DNA of 64,000 nt from Allodiplogaster sudhausi (taxonomy: Eukaryota > Nematoda > Chromadorea > Rhabditida > Diplogasteridae), in NCBI GenBank assembly GCA_945643635.1, contig CALZFC010000015.1:1817501-1881500 (forward strand), in the 5' to 3' direction. The number at the start of each line of letters is the position of its first letter. Within the stretch, counting starts at the first letter, position 1. A program made the position numbers and the translations under genes. The notes under the pieces were generated by a model that saw only the letters and a program-made list of their open reading frames with translations, searched no databases and had not been told where the DNA came from. Positions 47,101 through 58,900 of the stretch are shown one piece after another.

Positions 47101-48308
47101 TATCAGTCTTATCTCTCTTTCTCTCTCTTTCCCCCTCTCTTTCTCTCTCTTTCTCTCTTTCCCTCTCTCTCCCTCTCTCTCTTACCAGAGTTAGCCTGTA
47201 GATTGTCAAGATGTGTGACAGTGCGTGTTAGTCGAATGGCCATGAGATCCCTGAGCACAGCCATGTCCACGGAGAGAGCGCGGAGTGACTGGTCGAAGTA
47301 GCCGCGGGGCAGCACTTGCTCCACCAGGAAGATCATGATCTTCAAGGATTCTTCTCCGCTTCTTTCTGTCTATCGCCCTTGTCCTCTCATTATTCGCCCC
47401 GTCTTTTGCATTCTCTTCTCTTCACACCTTGAGAGCATCATCTGTCCTGTGCTGAACAACTTGTAGAACGAGTGCGGCAATTATGTTGAAACCTTGGCAG
47501 TAGCCAATCTGAAATGTATCGATCGTTGAAGAAACAAGCCAATATTTCAACGATGACCTCTTTGTTGTATCTCGCATAACCAAGAAGTACTCTCTTCAGT
47601 CTCACTCTGTCTTCGTCGGCCTCGAATCCAGCACAACCCGTTCGGTGTACATCCTGAAAGGAGGGAGATTCGGAGGATGCATCCGCGAGTCTCTTTACAG
47701 TACCTTAATAATCTGTGCAGTGAGTAGATGATCTTCTGGCAACATTCGCTCTGAGAATGCGAGTTGGCAGACTTCTTTCCAGTCGATGCCCAGTGAGTTG
47801 ATGTGTTGGGAAGCGAGGGTACACCACAACTGAATGCCATCAATTGTGTCTGGATAATGCCTCTGTTTTCCTCTAGATTCTGAGACAGGTATCGAATAAA
47901 AGACTTGAAAATGTTCAGAATGCATTGATCGTATTGATCGTATATGAGTAGTAAGAACTAGGAGAAGGCTGACATTTGGTCTGAAGTGTTCGGGGACGCC
48001 TCCGGGCAGTCGGGCGACTGCTCTCATGGCTTCCCTCCATTCGGAGAAGCCACTCTCGGTGGCCGGCGGAGACACCGAGAAGCGCAGCTGAGAATCCACA
48101 CCTTAATTTTATATTTTCTTTTGAATTATAAATTAATTTTTGATAATTTCTTGTTCAAAATAGTGACAAACTAAGTTTCCTGTAGGCCATAATCTTTTAC
48201 TTTCTGTCATTCTAAAATGCCTGGCTCTACACTTTCTTCCAGGGCTGAAGAACCTTTGCCAGGCAAGAGACTGCCGAGGAAGCTACTTCGAATGGATGAG
48301 AAGGGCAT
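44179..48308 (-). CDS. TBC1D30: TBC1D30-type Rab GTPase-activating protein
   Basis: Minus strand. The N-terminal exon (ATG at 48308, MPFSSIRSSFLGSLLPGK) is followed by about 48104-47976 (ATESGFSEWREAMRAVARLP, GGVPEHFRPN) and 47880-47699 (LASQHINSLGIDWKEVCQL). The TBC catalytic core follows: IIKDVHRTGC carries the arginine finger and IGYCQGFNII the glutamine finger, so both RabGAP residues are present. Next are LRALSVDMAVLRDL, YEPVLTNVFSMHWFLTLFA and RIWDAIMLEGSEVLLR. After the domain, VIYTMSEFPYPGLAEMREKY is the TBC1D30-specific continuation, then a coiled stretch LAELQKQYKLLRQRQKQ, MFNHLYMGETLL, and an acidic Ser-rich tail ending at 44179. TBC1D30 homologues act on Rab8 and restrain ciliogenesis in vertebrates (established). 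Upstream 5' exons may exist. Confidence 0.88.
45461..45930. repeat. 43-bp minisatellite, about 11 copies
   Basis: Tandem unit beginning CTCTGTCCATCTCAATCGCT and ending GCATCTCTTAA, exactly 43 bp, repeated from 45461 to about 45930 with only a few single-base differences (for example at 45487 and 45750). It sits in an intron of the TBC1D30-like gene; 43 is not a multiple of three, consistent with non-coding. Confidence 0.95.
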
Positions 48309-49217
48309 CTCTGCGTGGGCGGAGGAGAGAGACTGTGACGACAACTGGATAGAGAGAGAAAGAGAGAGAGAGAGGAGGAGAGAGCGATGCGGAGAGACAA
48401 CGAGTAACGATGCGAGATAGGGCGGAATGACGAAGGAATAGCCGCAAGCAGACCGAAGGCCCTTACATATTCTACGAGTGAATACTACGCAAACCAAGGC
48501 TAAAAGAAAAAAATTCTGAGATCGCTAAACATATTACAGCAAATTAAAGATACTAGACGAGAATAAGTACGTCTAGAGATTAACCATATGGTTTTACATA
48601 ATATCAAACTATGTATATTATTCATAGCTTGATAACAAGTAAATTATCTTGATGCAAGCACTGATTCATTCGTTCACTAATTACGACTGTTCGCTGTGGG
48701 TTGAATCGGAATGTTATTCGATGTCCATGACAACAGCGAGGGAGGGGAAGATGCTGAGGTATGTACCGCATTAGAAAAAGTGATCAGTGGAAGAGCGAAA
48801 TGGAATGACGTCAGATACGCTTTCACGCGAAAGTGGAAATATTGGAAGGAGGCATTGGCAGATGAGAGGAGAAAGGAGGGATTTGGAGGAAGGAGTAGGC
48901 AGACAGAGAAGATATCCCAGAGGAACGCCAGCAGGCAATGGAATGCACGTGAGATAGAGGAAGGCCAATTTATTTGGTTGAATCACTGTTGAGCGTCACA
49001 ATTTTGTTGCATTCCAAAGAGACTTTTTGCCTACCCTTATCAGTCTGAGTCGCCTTTCCACTGCGATTTCGTATGGCAGCAACACATTTTGTCTGGTTCT
49101 CATGTCAGGCAAAGAACACTACGGCTCACTCGTGTAGAGACGTCGACATTTTCCACGCACAAATAAATGAATGCATGAAGTCATAAGCACGTGAAAGAGG
49201 GAGAGAGCGTGGGAGAG

Positions 49218-49272
<55 letters not shown>

Positions 49273-49687
49273 AATGACGGCAGGCCGAATGAGAGGGAAA
49301 TATAACTAAATAAAGAAACGAAGAGGCTGTTTCCCATCCAGGCAGCTTCGTTTGCCCGTTCTTTAACGAGACTTTCTATCACTCTGTTTCACTCTCGTTC
49401 CTGTCTCTCTTTCTCTACTGCTCTCTTTCTCACTCGTTCTCTTTCTCACTCGTTCTCTTTCTCTCTCTCCACTCCCAACATCCTTTGTATCTCTGGAATC
49501 GATCTCTGTTGGTCTAATAGGGTGCGAGAGAGTGGGCTTCTAAGGGAAAGATTGCAAGTATGCCTCGGACACTAAGCGGGACGGGGCAAAAATTGAAGAG
49601 TTAAGGATGTTGACCACTAGTGGAACATGAGGAAGGATGCTGGCCTTTTTGTATGTTTCTGCAGCTGACCAATGATGGACAGAAAGA

Positions 49688-49724
<37 letters not shown>

Positions 49725-50106
49725 TGAGTGAGAGAGGAGTGAATTGGGGAGGTGAAAAGAAACTGGACGAAACTAGTAGAATGCTAAAGCGTTTTTAATC
49801 AAATCACTTCGTTGCAGGATTAGTGTCTCATAATCCATTTTTCTTAATCCATAATCCATACATATATTCTCTGCATATGGCTATCGGAAATATGCTCTCT
49901 GCACTATAAACTAACTCGGTATCATTTCCATGCGAAAATGCTGCTAGAAAAAGGGATTAATTCTGACGTCTCTTGGCAGACCAGGCCTGCAGCACAGCCG
50001 AGACGATGTTGCACTGCGAGCGGAGTCGATTCTGCTCGTGTGCGCGCCGTTTCACTACTCGCACCTGAATTGAGCTCGTTTCCCCGGATACTGTATCCAG
50101 CTGGTC
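48309..50106. other. Intergenic, GA-rich
   Basis: Upstream of the TBC1D30-like gene. Contains GA tracts (49200-49270, 49690-49721). An acceptor-like site just upstream of 48308 suggests a 5'UTR exon or trans-splicing. Frames here look like repeat artefacts. Confidence 0.4.
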
Positions 50107-51064
50107 TTACCAAATGTCGATTCGTGTTGGCAACGAGGTTCTCGAGAAGTTCGATGCGATCATGAAGATCATCAGTGCCTAAGATTAATCTTACACACAC
50201 TGATGATCTTCATCTTAAGATTAGTGTGAAACATATGTAGCTTATTAGCACTGCATATCAAATGAATTAAAGATGTCTCCCTGACTGAATCTCCAGAGTC
50301 GATCTTCGCTCAAACGTTGCCTGCCCTCTGAAGAGGCGTCTGAGAAGCCAAAAGTTGAAGGAGACGACGGAATTGATGAGGAGGAATAGCAACGGCTTGA
50401 GTCTGCTGTTAGTCTTAAAAAAAAAGAATGAAAATCATAGTAATTATAATATTCGAAGACCAGTAGTGATCAGTCTTCATAACACCCAATAAAAAAGAGA
50501 ATAATGAAATGTCGCTTTTGGATTGACCAACTTGTCTTCCGAGTGAACTTCATCGTAGATGTCTGCGAGGAGTTGCGACAGTCTTTCTTCTCTTTCCCGA
50601 AGCTGCGTTCGAGGATTGTTTTTTTCAATTTGAGACAAGTATATAAAATCATTATCAATATGATACCTTCTCTTGCACATAAAACATATTCCTAAGAGAA
50701 GAATAAAATTACCTGTGCTGCAGTCGCAGGCGCAAAGCAGGCGAAGCTGAACGGCCATTTTGTTTATTATGGGATCAGTAACGGGTATTGCACTTAGGGA
50801 AATATAACGGATATTACACATGAATATTCCTGACCCCATAGTGGATGCCCGTCTCAGAGTTGGTCTCGAGTGAGAAATTGGAATGGAAGAAGTAAGAGGA
50901 AAGGGCTCCGAGCGGGTTGATGAGGCAATCGAGTTTGTCACCGAAGAGGAGGGAAACGAGGACAGACGAGGTGATGCTAGCCGCAGCTTTTCCTGGCAAT
51001 ATCACCACTATTTTTATCGCCTTGATTACTCTGCTAAATCCGTATTTATCTTTATAATATTTTA
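50107..51064 (-). CDS. Uncharacterised small membrane protein (partial model)
   Basis: Exon-like blocks on the minus strand: near 51050-50838 (VIKAIKIVVILPGKAAASIT, then LGALSSYFFHSNFSLETNSE, ending at a GTCAGG donor); near 50750-50710; 50645-50545 with REREERLSQLLADIYDEVH; 50412-50330 with LKPLLFLLINSVVSFNFWL, a transmembrane helix; and a last exon to 50107. The donor after LFRGQ would be GC. Which frame the last exon uses is unclear: one gives a coiled-coil (DRIELLENLVANTN), the other stops after a short hydrophobic segment. I do not recognise the family; exon joins are tentative. Confidence 0.35.
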
Positions 51065-51647
51065 AGATATATGTAAGTAACATTGTTCTCGCTAATTGTC
51101 AGTAAAAAGAAAAGAAACCAGTTCGATGTCGACACTGTGCAATCCAGCAGTGGAATTCAACTGGGGAGGCGGACGGGTCTGAGAAAAGAGAAAACCACTC
51201 GGCTGGCTGTTGCTCCGCTGCTTGTAACGCATGCTGAGACAAACAATATTAAACTACAGTTGGCTGCTGATCAATTGTTCAAATTAATTATTTCTTGAAC
51301 AACGTTCATTACTGATAAGACAAAAAGATTAGAAGAAAAAACTTGCTGAAGATGCGCTTGGGAGGGAACGAGAGATGGTGATTCTGGAAACTCGTGGAAG
51401 ACCATTCTGAAAGGGAACCGCAGACTGATTGCGGCAGCGGAAGATCTACTCTTCTCTTCTCTTCCCTTCCATTCTTCCCGTCACAACAGTCTCTCTCACT
51501 ATTCCACAGCTGACAATACGTTTCATTCGGGCACAAGGGAAGCTCACTGTCATCGTTTCCACAGGCCATAATTGATGGAAACAAAGAGAGAGACAGGAGA
51601 CAACAGAGAAAGAGAATGAGAGAGAAAGTGACATAGAAAGAGACAAA

Positions 51648-51690
<43 letters not shown>

Positions 51691-52260
51691 AGAGAAAAGC
51701 GAGTCTAACTGAGACAATTAAAAGAAAAATGTATGGTGGAAAAGGAGATGAAAAGTTTGTGAAACAGTGGACCAAAGAGAGAGAGACAGACAGAGAGACA
51801 GAGAGCAGAGAGAACTATTTAGGGGCTTGCATACCTAAATGACGAAAGTGTTGAAAAAAATTGGATGGTATATTGAGACAGTTTGAAGAGAAGTGAACGA
51901 GGCACTTGCATTTCGCAATCATTTTCCACTCGCTATAACTTGAGCAATCTGACAGATTTACAGGAATAGTCGGCGGCTTAGCCTGGATACACACATTGAC
52001 ACCAATCGGGGAATAACAGCGTTCGTCCTCTTTCCGCTCCCTTTACATGAAGGACAGCTCACGCAAGCTTTAAGGGACAATTTGAAGGTGCTGCTAATAT
52101 GTATGTATGTACATAGGTAGATACATACAAATAGACATACATATGTTGACATACAAATGTACATACATATGTTGGCGATGCAAATATGTACATATGTACA
52201 TATAAATACATATGTATTGGCCACGCGTTTGAGAGTATTTGATATAGGTTTTTTTTCAAA
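51065..52260. other. Intergenic, repeat-rich
   Basis: GA tract at 51652-51687 and a dense TACATATG-type repeat at 52096-52220. No gene supported. Confidence 0.45.
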
Positions 52261-52524
52261 TTAATTAGCTTTGGCCTCAAACAACGAACACAAGGAGAAC
52301 CTCTCATCGCTGACGAGAACATCCTCGAAGTCGTCATCTTCCTCGGCGTCTTCATCGTCTTCGTCAAGGATGGGAGACTGTCGTGAAAGAGTCAAGGGCC
52401 TTTGCATGAAGTGAATTGGAGCGAGAGAAGGAGATGAAGAAGATGAAGGGGGTGGAGAGGAAGTAGAAGATGAAGAGGAAGAAGAAGAGCGAGTAGAGAA
52501 AGGGAAAGAAGGGGCCCTTGGCAT
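52261..52524 (-). CDS. Possible C-terminal exon of an acidic Ser-rich protein
   Basis: Open frame with strongly biased but non-repeat composition: a Ser/Pro-rich stretch, then SRQSPILDEDDEDAEEDDD and FEDVLVSDERFSL before a stop at 52261. It could be the terminal exon of an unrecognised minus-strand gene. No upstream exon could be joined. Confidence 0.3.
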   Translation of the reverse strand: MPRAPSFPFSTRSSSSSSSSTSSPPPSSSSSPSLAPIHFMQRPLTLSRQSPILDEDDEDAEEDDDFEDVLVSDERFSLCSLFEAKAN

Positions 52525-52994
52525 CGAGAACGGCTCTGGCTTCTGTTATCTAGATATTCATTTCTTCTATCTAGAGCAGACATGGCGGGTATTCTGGGAG
52601 TCTTTCTAGACATACACGTAATTAGTGATCACTTACAAACAAGCAACTTCAACTTTGACGATGAGCAACAGAAGAAGAACGTTTAAATGTACAAATTTGC
52701 AACATCCTTGAAGAGCGAAGCTGGAAAGATGATTCGGCAAAGAAAAGGACAGAAATGTGAAGGGGCGCGACTAAATTGTTTCGTAATGATTTGACTGAAG
52801 AAGAAGAGGATGAAAGTGAAGAAAGAAGAGAAGGTGCGGAGTGAAGAGAATTCAGACAGCTTCTCACTCTTTGCTTCCTCATGCACGGTTCCATTCAATC
52901 TCCGGCATTCACGCTCCTCTTTATTATGCTTTGAGATTGCTGCTTTTACATGCGACTTTGTCATGAAAACAGGGAAGTAGAAAAGATAGGAAAC

Positions 52995-53030
<36 letters not shown>

Positions 53031-53566
53031 CATAGAATGAAAGAGAAACAAATAAAGAGAAAAGCAAAAGGAGAGAGAGAGCATGGTAAAAAAAAGAATA
53101 TATGGCAAAAATGATCATATGAATTGAACAAAGGTGAATTTGTTTTGGCTAGCGCTACCATGTTATGAAAACATGTACAATTCCGAAGGAGTCCGTCAGC
53201 CACGAGAGAGAGCATGAGAGAAAGAGAGACAGAGGAAGAGTGTGTGCGTGTGAAAGTGAGAGAAAGAGAAAGAGAGGGAGAGGGAGATAGGAAGAAAAAA
53301 GTGACAGAAGTAGCCAGAGATGGTGGTAGCCTAGGAGCTTCCTAATTCTCTCAGCATCTACTGGAAACCGCGACATTTTATACACAAATATACAGTACAT
53401 TTCACACAATTGTAATTTCCTATTTAACATTTAATTAGTATGTACTCATCATTTAAAATTTTGCAAATAAATGGTAAAGTATAATAAACAATTATTATTA
53501 TTATTGGATACATGGAGGTGTTTAGTGTAAATGTGAGGACTCTAGCTCAACTCCAGTCATTTCACT
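52525..53566. other. Intergenic, GA-rich
   Basis: GA tracts at 52999-53030 and 53200-53290. Hydrophobic minus-strand frames here are reverse complements of the repeats. No gene supported. Confidence 0.4.
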
Positions 53567-53745
53567 TTGTTTCAGAGCCTCTGGACGGTTGCTTTCTCCA
53601 CTTCCACATGGCTGGCCGTCTCCGCTCTTCCGATTCCGCTCTTCCATCATCGGCTTCTGGCTCTCTCCGGCCACGACGACGCAAGAAGGGCATCCAGACT
53701 GAGAGAGCTCTACGCATCAGACGCAAGATGTCAGAGAAGGAGAGA

Positions 53746-53782
<37 letters not shown>

Positions 53783-54763
53783 GTGATTGAGATATGACAT
53801 AGTCTCTTGTAGGAACATCCACCGCCGAGGTGATGACATCCCTGGCTGTCCTTCGGTGATCGATCAAGTGGAGATTGCCGACTCGGTCTGCTTCTTCTTC
53901 GACGATGACGAGGAGTGCGTTGTTTTTTTTGCTGGCAATGTTTTTTTTATGTGTTCCAGCTTTCGTTGTCTTATAAACAATTGCGTCCGAAACCTCTTCC
54001 ATCTCAGATTTCTGGAGAATATCCTTCCTGAAGCTGCTGTGTCAGTTTTTAACATATGTATTAATTCATCAAAGCCACCAAATGTGATTAAACAATAACA
54101 AAGCTTAAAAAAACTAAATTCTTTTTTGAATGTAGGACGAGTTACAGGACTCGCAGCAATTCGAGTGTCTACATTCCGGATCCTGACGAGGTCGAGTCGA
54201 TTGCCACTGCCATCGCCGCTCCGGAGGACTGCGAATCACAGACTGACCAGTCAGAATCTTCCCTTCTTGAGACTATAGTCTATATGATCAGCAGTTATAT
54301 TTTATTGCTTATACATCTTGATGGATAGACAATTATTCCCTCTGACACAGGTTCGGGAACTACAACGTCTACGGCCAGTTGGACGCGGGGTTCGTGAAGA
54401 TACTTATGTTGTCGAATCATTTTGGTAAAAGAGGTCATAATAATCTTTAGTTTTTCGTCGTCCTCGAATCTCCTCGAGCACCTGGCCTCCCTCAGTGGCC
54501 ACTTCAGCAGCACAGCCATCAAAGTTGCCGAATTCGTCGCGGCCAAGCCTGTCCGTCCTCGAGCTCTCATGCAATTATTTTATCATGAAAAAAGGAATAA
54601 TTATAAATACCCCGTACATCGCATTTGGCCTGCTCAGCCTCTCCTGTTCACTCTGTGCTTCCTGGCTCTCTTCTATCTGCTCCTCGCCTACCTCGAGCTC
54701 ACTCTCCTTCTGCTTTTCGAGTTGGCTTCATAATTTACACTTATCCACTCTCTCCCTCTCACA

Positions 54764-54795
<32 letters not shown>

Positions 54796-54832
54796 ATCTT
54801 CCTGCGAGATCACTCTCCCTCTCTTAGTCGTG

Positions 54833-54868
<36 letters not shown>

Positions 54869-55199
54869 CTTTTCGTTCCCTCTGCAGACAGTGGATCCTC
54901 CTCCTCTGGCCGTGGTTTCATTCTCTGCTCGTTCTCGTCGAGCAATGGCTTCATAACTGGGCCAGAAGTGTCACGCAATTCGACCATCTTGCTCAGGTTT
55001 CTTTCTCTACTTCTCTATTTACTCTTCTTTAAGGAAGTCTCTTGATATCTTCTAGTTAACAATGATCTTTTCTCTTCTCAGGCCCAATTCTGCGACATGG
55101 CAGATAACTTCTGCAGACGCTGGTCCATTCTCTGCTCCCGCAAGTGTTCCTTCATGGAAGTCGCAGTCGGTCGAATTCGTGAGAGGGACACCATTCACT
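53567..55199 (+). CDS. Uncharacterised multi-pass membrane protein (partial model)
   Basis: Plus-strand exon chain with tentative joins: from 53575 (SLWTVAFSTSTWLAVSALPI: a helix, then a basic segment); 53812-53913 (GDDIPGCPSVIDQVEIADSV and an acidic run); from 54136 (SVYIPDPDEVESIATAIAAP); from 54454 (LEHLASLSGHFSSTAIKVAE); from 54597 (LLFTLCFLALFYLLLAYLEL: a strong helix); 54889-54996 (QWILLLWPWFHSLLVLVEQW: a helix); and 55081-55199 (CDMADNFCRRWSILCSRKCS), ending at the stop. The last three exons join cleanly in phase. CT tracts fill an intron. I do not recognise the family, and the 5' end is undefined. Confidence 0.4.
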
Positions 55200-55964
55200 A
55201 GGCACAGCTGCGACTTCATTATCCACCTCCTGTTTCGCACGTCAGATTTCCAGCTCTTTTATTTCCTTAGAAGTTGAAGCAGTATATGATTCTCTTAGAT
55301 GGCTCGTCACCTCGTCTGTGGCCTGTCCTTCTCTCCCGCCGCTACTATTATTCTCTCTTCTCTCTTTAGATTATAGTTTCAGAATAAAGTTAAAAATGAG
55401 CAACCTATTTAGTCGAACAATTACATTTGCACAAAAAAGTCTCACCCAGGCCGTGAGCGATCGTTCACGCAAATTGAGCATAAATTGTATTTTGTATTAC
55501 CAACAACCGCACAAATTGTACCTCTCTCCAATATGGTAGCTTTTGCACGAGACATTTGTGAATTCTGTGTTAACACCTGCGTGAGCTTGCTGTATAAATA
55601 ACTTTAGCCAAATTCAAATGTCAGAAGCTTTTATGCTTGACCAAAGTGATGTTTCTGTTAAGCAGACGGGATTCTTGTCGTGTTTTGGTGTGTAAAACAA
55701 TGGAAGTCTTCCTTTATGGAAAACGCCATAGACACAGATTTCTCACAACAATTCTCGGAACTTCGCTCTTGGTATCTCACTCTCTCGGAGAGAAAGAACT
55801 GGAAAGGACAAAAGGTCTGCCCGAGGCAAGTCATTCAAAACATGCTTCCTGACAACGCCGCGAGGAGTCGTTCCACAGCAGAAGAATGGTGGCAGCACAG
55901 ATCTGCACGAAACATCGCAACTTCAGACGCATTCTCAGAATCAAGAGGCGAAGAGAGTTGACTT
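55200..55964. other. Intergenic upstream of the EGAS-like channel
   Basis: A long open frame at 55680-55961 (SQQFSELRSWYLTLSERKNW) runs up to the start of the next gene. It may be a 5' exon, but no splice join could be fixed. Confidence 0.35.
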
Positions 55965-58900
55965 ATGCACTTTCTCTTCTTTCTCCTGATAGGAGAGTTT
56001 TATCTGGCGACTTGCCAATTGATCCCTCCCTATAACACGGCCGCTCCTCCCTATGGATGCGCTTTCTACGGCGGATGCTCTGTTAGCAAGACTATCACAG
56101 AAGAAAAGAATATTTGTTCACCCAGATCTCTTCAGGAGCTTTCTTCGACTAATCCGTGGCAGTGCCAACCGGGAAAATGCATTTGTGTCCCTGGCTACAC
56201 CGGAGATCTCTGCCAATACCGTAAGAATATATGTGTACATATAGTACCGTATGAATTTTGTACGAACATATGTATGTACATACATACATGTTTGCATTGA
56301 TGTAAAACCTATCTTCACAAAAACCTCTTCTTGTATTTTGATTCCAGCTCCGTCAACGGTGCAAAATTACTGTAGTGGCGTGACGTGTGGTTCTGGAGGG
56401 CCAGGCTGGATGTGCACGAGCTACCCTTCTGGAGCATTCCAGTGCTTTTGTCGTCCCAATAAAGCTGGCCCCGATTGTGAAGATCCAAGTAAGTTAATAT
56501 TTGCATGCATACAAATACGATAAAACTGGTATATAGAGAGAGAGTTAGCTGTATCTGACCAAAAAGAAGAGCCAGTCAAGGCTTCATGCCAACGCTGTGC
56601 TCTTCTTATCCTTCTTACTGTGGCCCGAATGGGTCGTGTCTCCCGGACGAGAACTCGATGAGAATGGCCTGCCACTGCAACGACCCCACCATGACCGGCC
56701 CGGACTGCTCATGTTACTGGCATTATTATTTTCTAAATAACTTTTTTTTTGTCACACTACTCTAGAATAATAATGTTACTGTTTGAAGATAAAATAAATT
56801 GCGTATCAAACATGGAATGCTTCAACGGCGGGGTTTGCAACGAGTTCAATCAATGCAATTGTCCGAAGACTCCCGGATTCACCGGAGATCAATGCCAGCG
56901 TTAGCACTTAAGATTATTATTTTTAATTAAAATTATAAAAAAAAATTAAACGCTAAAAGATACAGGTGTTTTGACACCTTTTTGATGAGATGCGTTTTCA
57001 GAAGTGGAGGTCTGTTCCTTTCTCGTCTCTCCCTATCTCTGCCAGAACGGAGGCGAATGCCAGTCAACATTCACTCCGAAGTCCTCCGCTCCGAACTACA
57101 ATTGCACTTGCCCGGAGGGATTCACTGGGCCCCTTTGCGAATGTTCGTTCACACTTCTCATTAGCTATCAAGTTCCCTTGGTATAGCTGGAACGGTGCGT
57201 GCGAATTGATGCGGAATGTGGTTTCTCAGATGCAATGCCGACAACGGCTCTCCCCATTACGACTACCCTGCCAATGACATCATTTGTTCCTTCGTTCACT
57301 TCGACAACTCCGTCAACTCTCTTCTCTTCCCCGACGACTTCCCCATCTTTTTCGACAACTCTCTTTGCTTCCCCGACGACCTTCTCATCTTTTTCGACAA
57401 CTTTCTTTTCTACCCCGACGACTTTCCCATCTTCTTCTGTCTCCCCGTTCTTCTCTTCAACATGGTTATCCCCAAATGACTCTTCCCCCCATCCGCCCTC
57501 ATCCTGTCGATACTTCATGTCCTCGGATGGCACCACTTATGCTTCAGCATGCCAGGTTCTATCAAGCAAAATGTGTTATATACAGGGATTTCCAAAGCGG
57601 GCCGAGCCCGGGTACGGGACGGGCCCGGCCCTGGCCTGGTTTTGGACATCCCTCATCGTATATGAGAATTTATCTAATCACCTATTCTATCATCTATTTC
57701 AATGTCTTGTCATTCAAAAAAATAAACGTACGGTATCTCCAACATGACTGTACATTGATACAATCATGTATATACATAGAATCGCAACTGTTCATAGAGA
57801 AGAGATCCTGGCGCTTCGTGTACGGTTGAGTCAGAAACCGGCAGAGAAGTCTGCACTTGTTCTCCAAATATGACTGGAACATTCTGCGAAATTGGTAAAT
57901 CTTAAATTACTTTTTTAAAAAGACCTTATATCCATTTATATATCAGATGAAACTGCGGTAGATCGGATTACATCAATGTTCTCGCCTCTACCGATTTATA
58001 AGATTAAGGAGGTAAGAAAAGCACGAAGTGGGGAATCATGAACGAATGAGTGATAGAGTAAGAGGAAGACAGCGAGTGAGAAGAAAATGAACTGAATGTT
58101 TACTCTGCCGCTTCACGCTCGATTGTTGTTGACAGCCGATTGCTCGTTCAATGAACTGCCTCTCTTTAGCTTCTTCCTGACATAACAACAACTTCGTCTT
58201 CCTTCCAAAGTGCGCTCTCTTTTGTGATGACGTCACTGAATGAAAGTACACGAAAAGAGATGAGTTGGCAAGTCGATGAGATGTTCAGCACAATTGCATT
58301 CGAGGGGATGGCCCTCAGCCTCACGTGGGTCATCTGTAAATGTTAAGACAATTCTATGAGTAAAGTGCTTACAGCGAAGATCTCTACATGTGGAACGATG
58401 TCTTTCTCGGAAATTGCTTTACCTTCAATCACCGAGCATTAAATAGAACGTTTGAGGCCAGACGAGCCGGTGAAGTTGGAGGTTGCTCATTTATTTATCT
58501 AGTCATGTTCAGCTGCCCTATTTTTTGAATATTTGAGGTCTAAAGGTGCAGATGACCCTGAAGCAAACTGACAATCTTCCGTACGTGTTGAAGTCGTCGG
58601 TGGTGATCTACATCAATGACCATGCTGAGGAGCTTTTCCAGGAGAGTGTCGGACACAGTCAAGAGGCCGATTCTGATGCACGATTCTCCTTCTCCAAGGT
58701 CAACATTCTTCATTAATTTGAACAGCTTCATAACCAGCGCAGTATTTGTTCAGAAAACGCTGCGTCTTATACCCTCGGGATCAGAGCCTTGCGTTTCCTC
58801 TGCGTCCGAGGTTTCTCCGTATTATTATGACCCTGGCTTCTACTCGCAAGAGGTATTCACGCGACCCTCACTTAATTCCTTTACAATATCTTTGTCAGTA

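Noticed and set aside
53562..54002. Minus-strand 146-residue open frame
   Set aside because: Antisense to plus-strand exons with better splice support and containing a GA-tract artefact.
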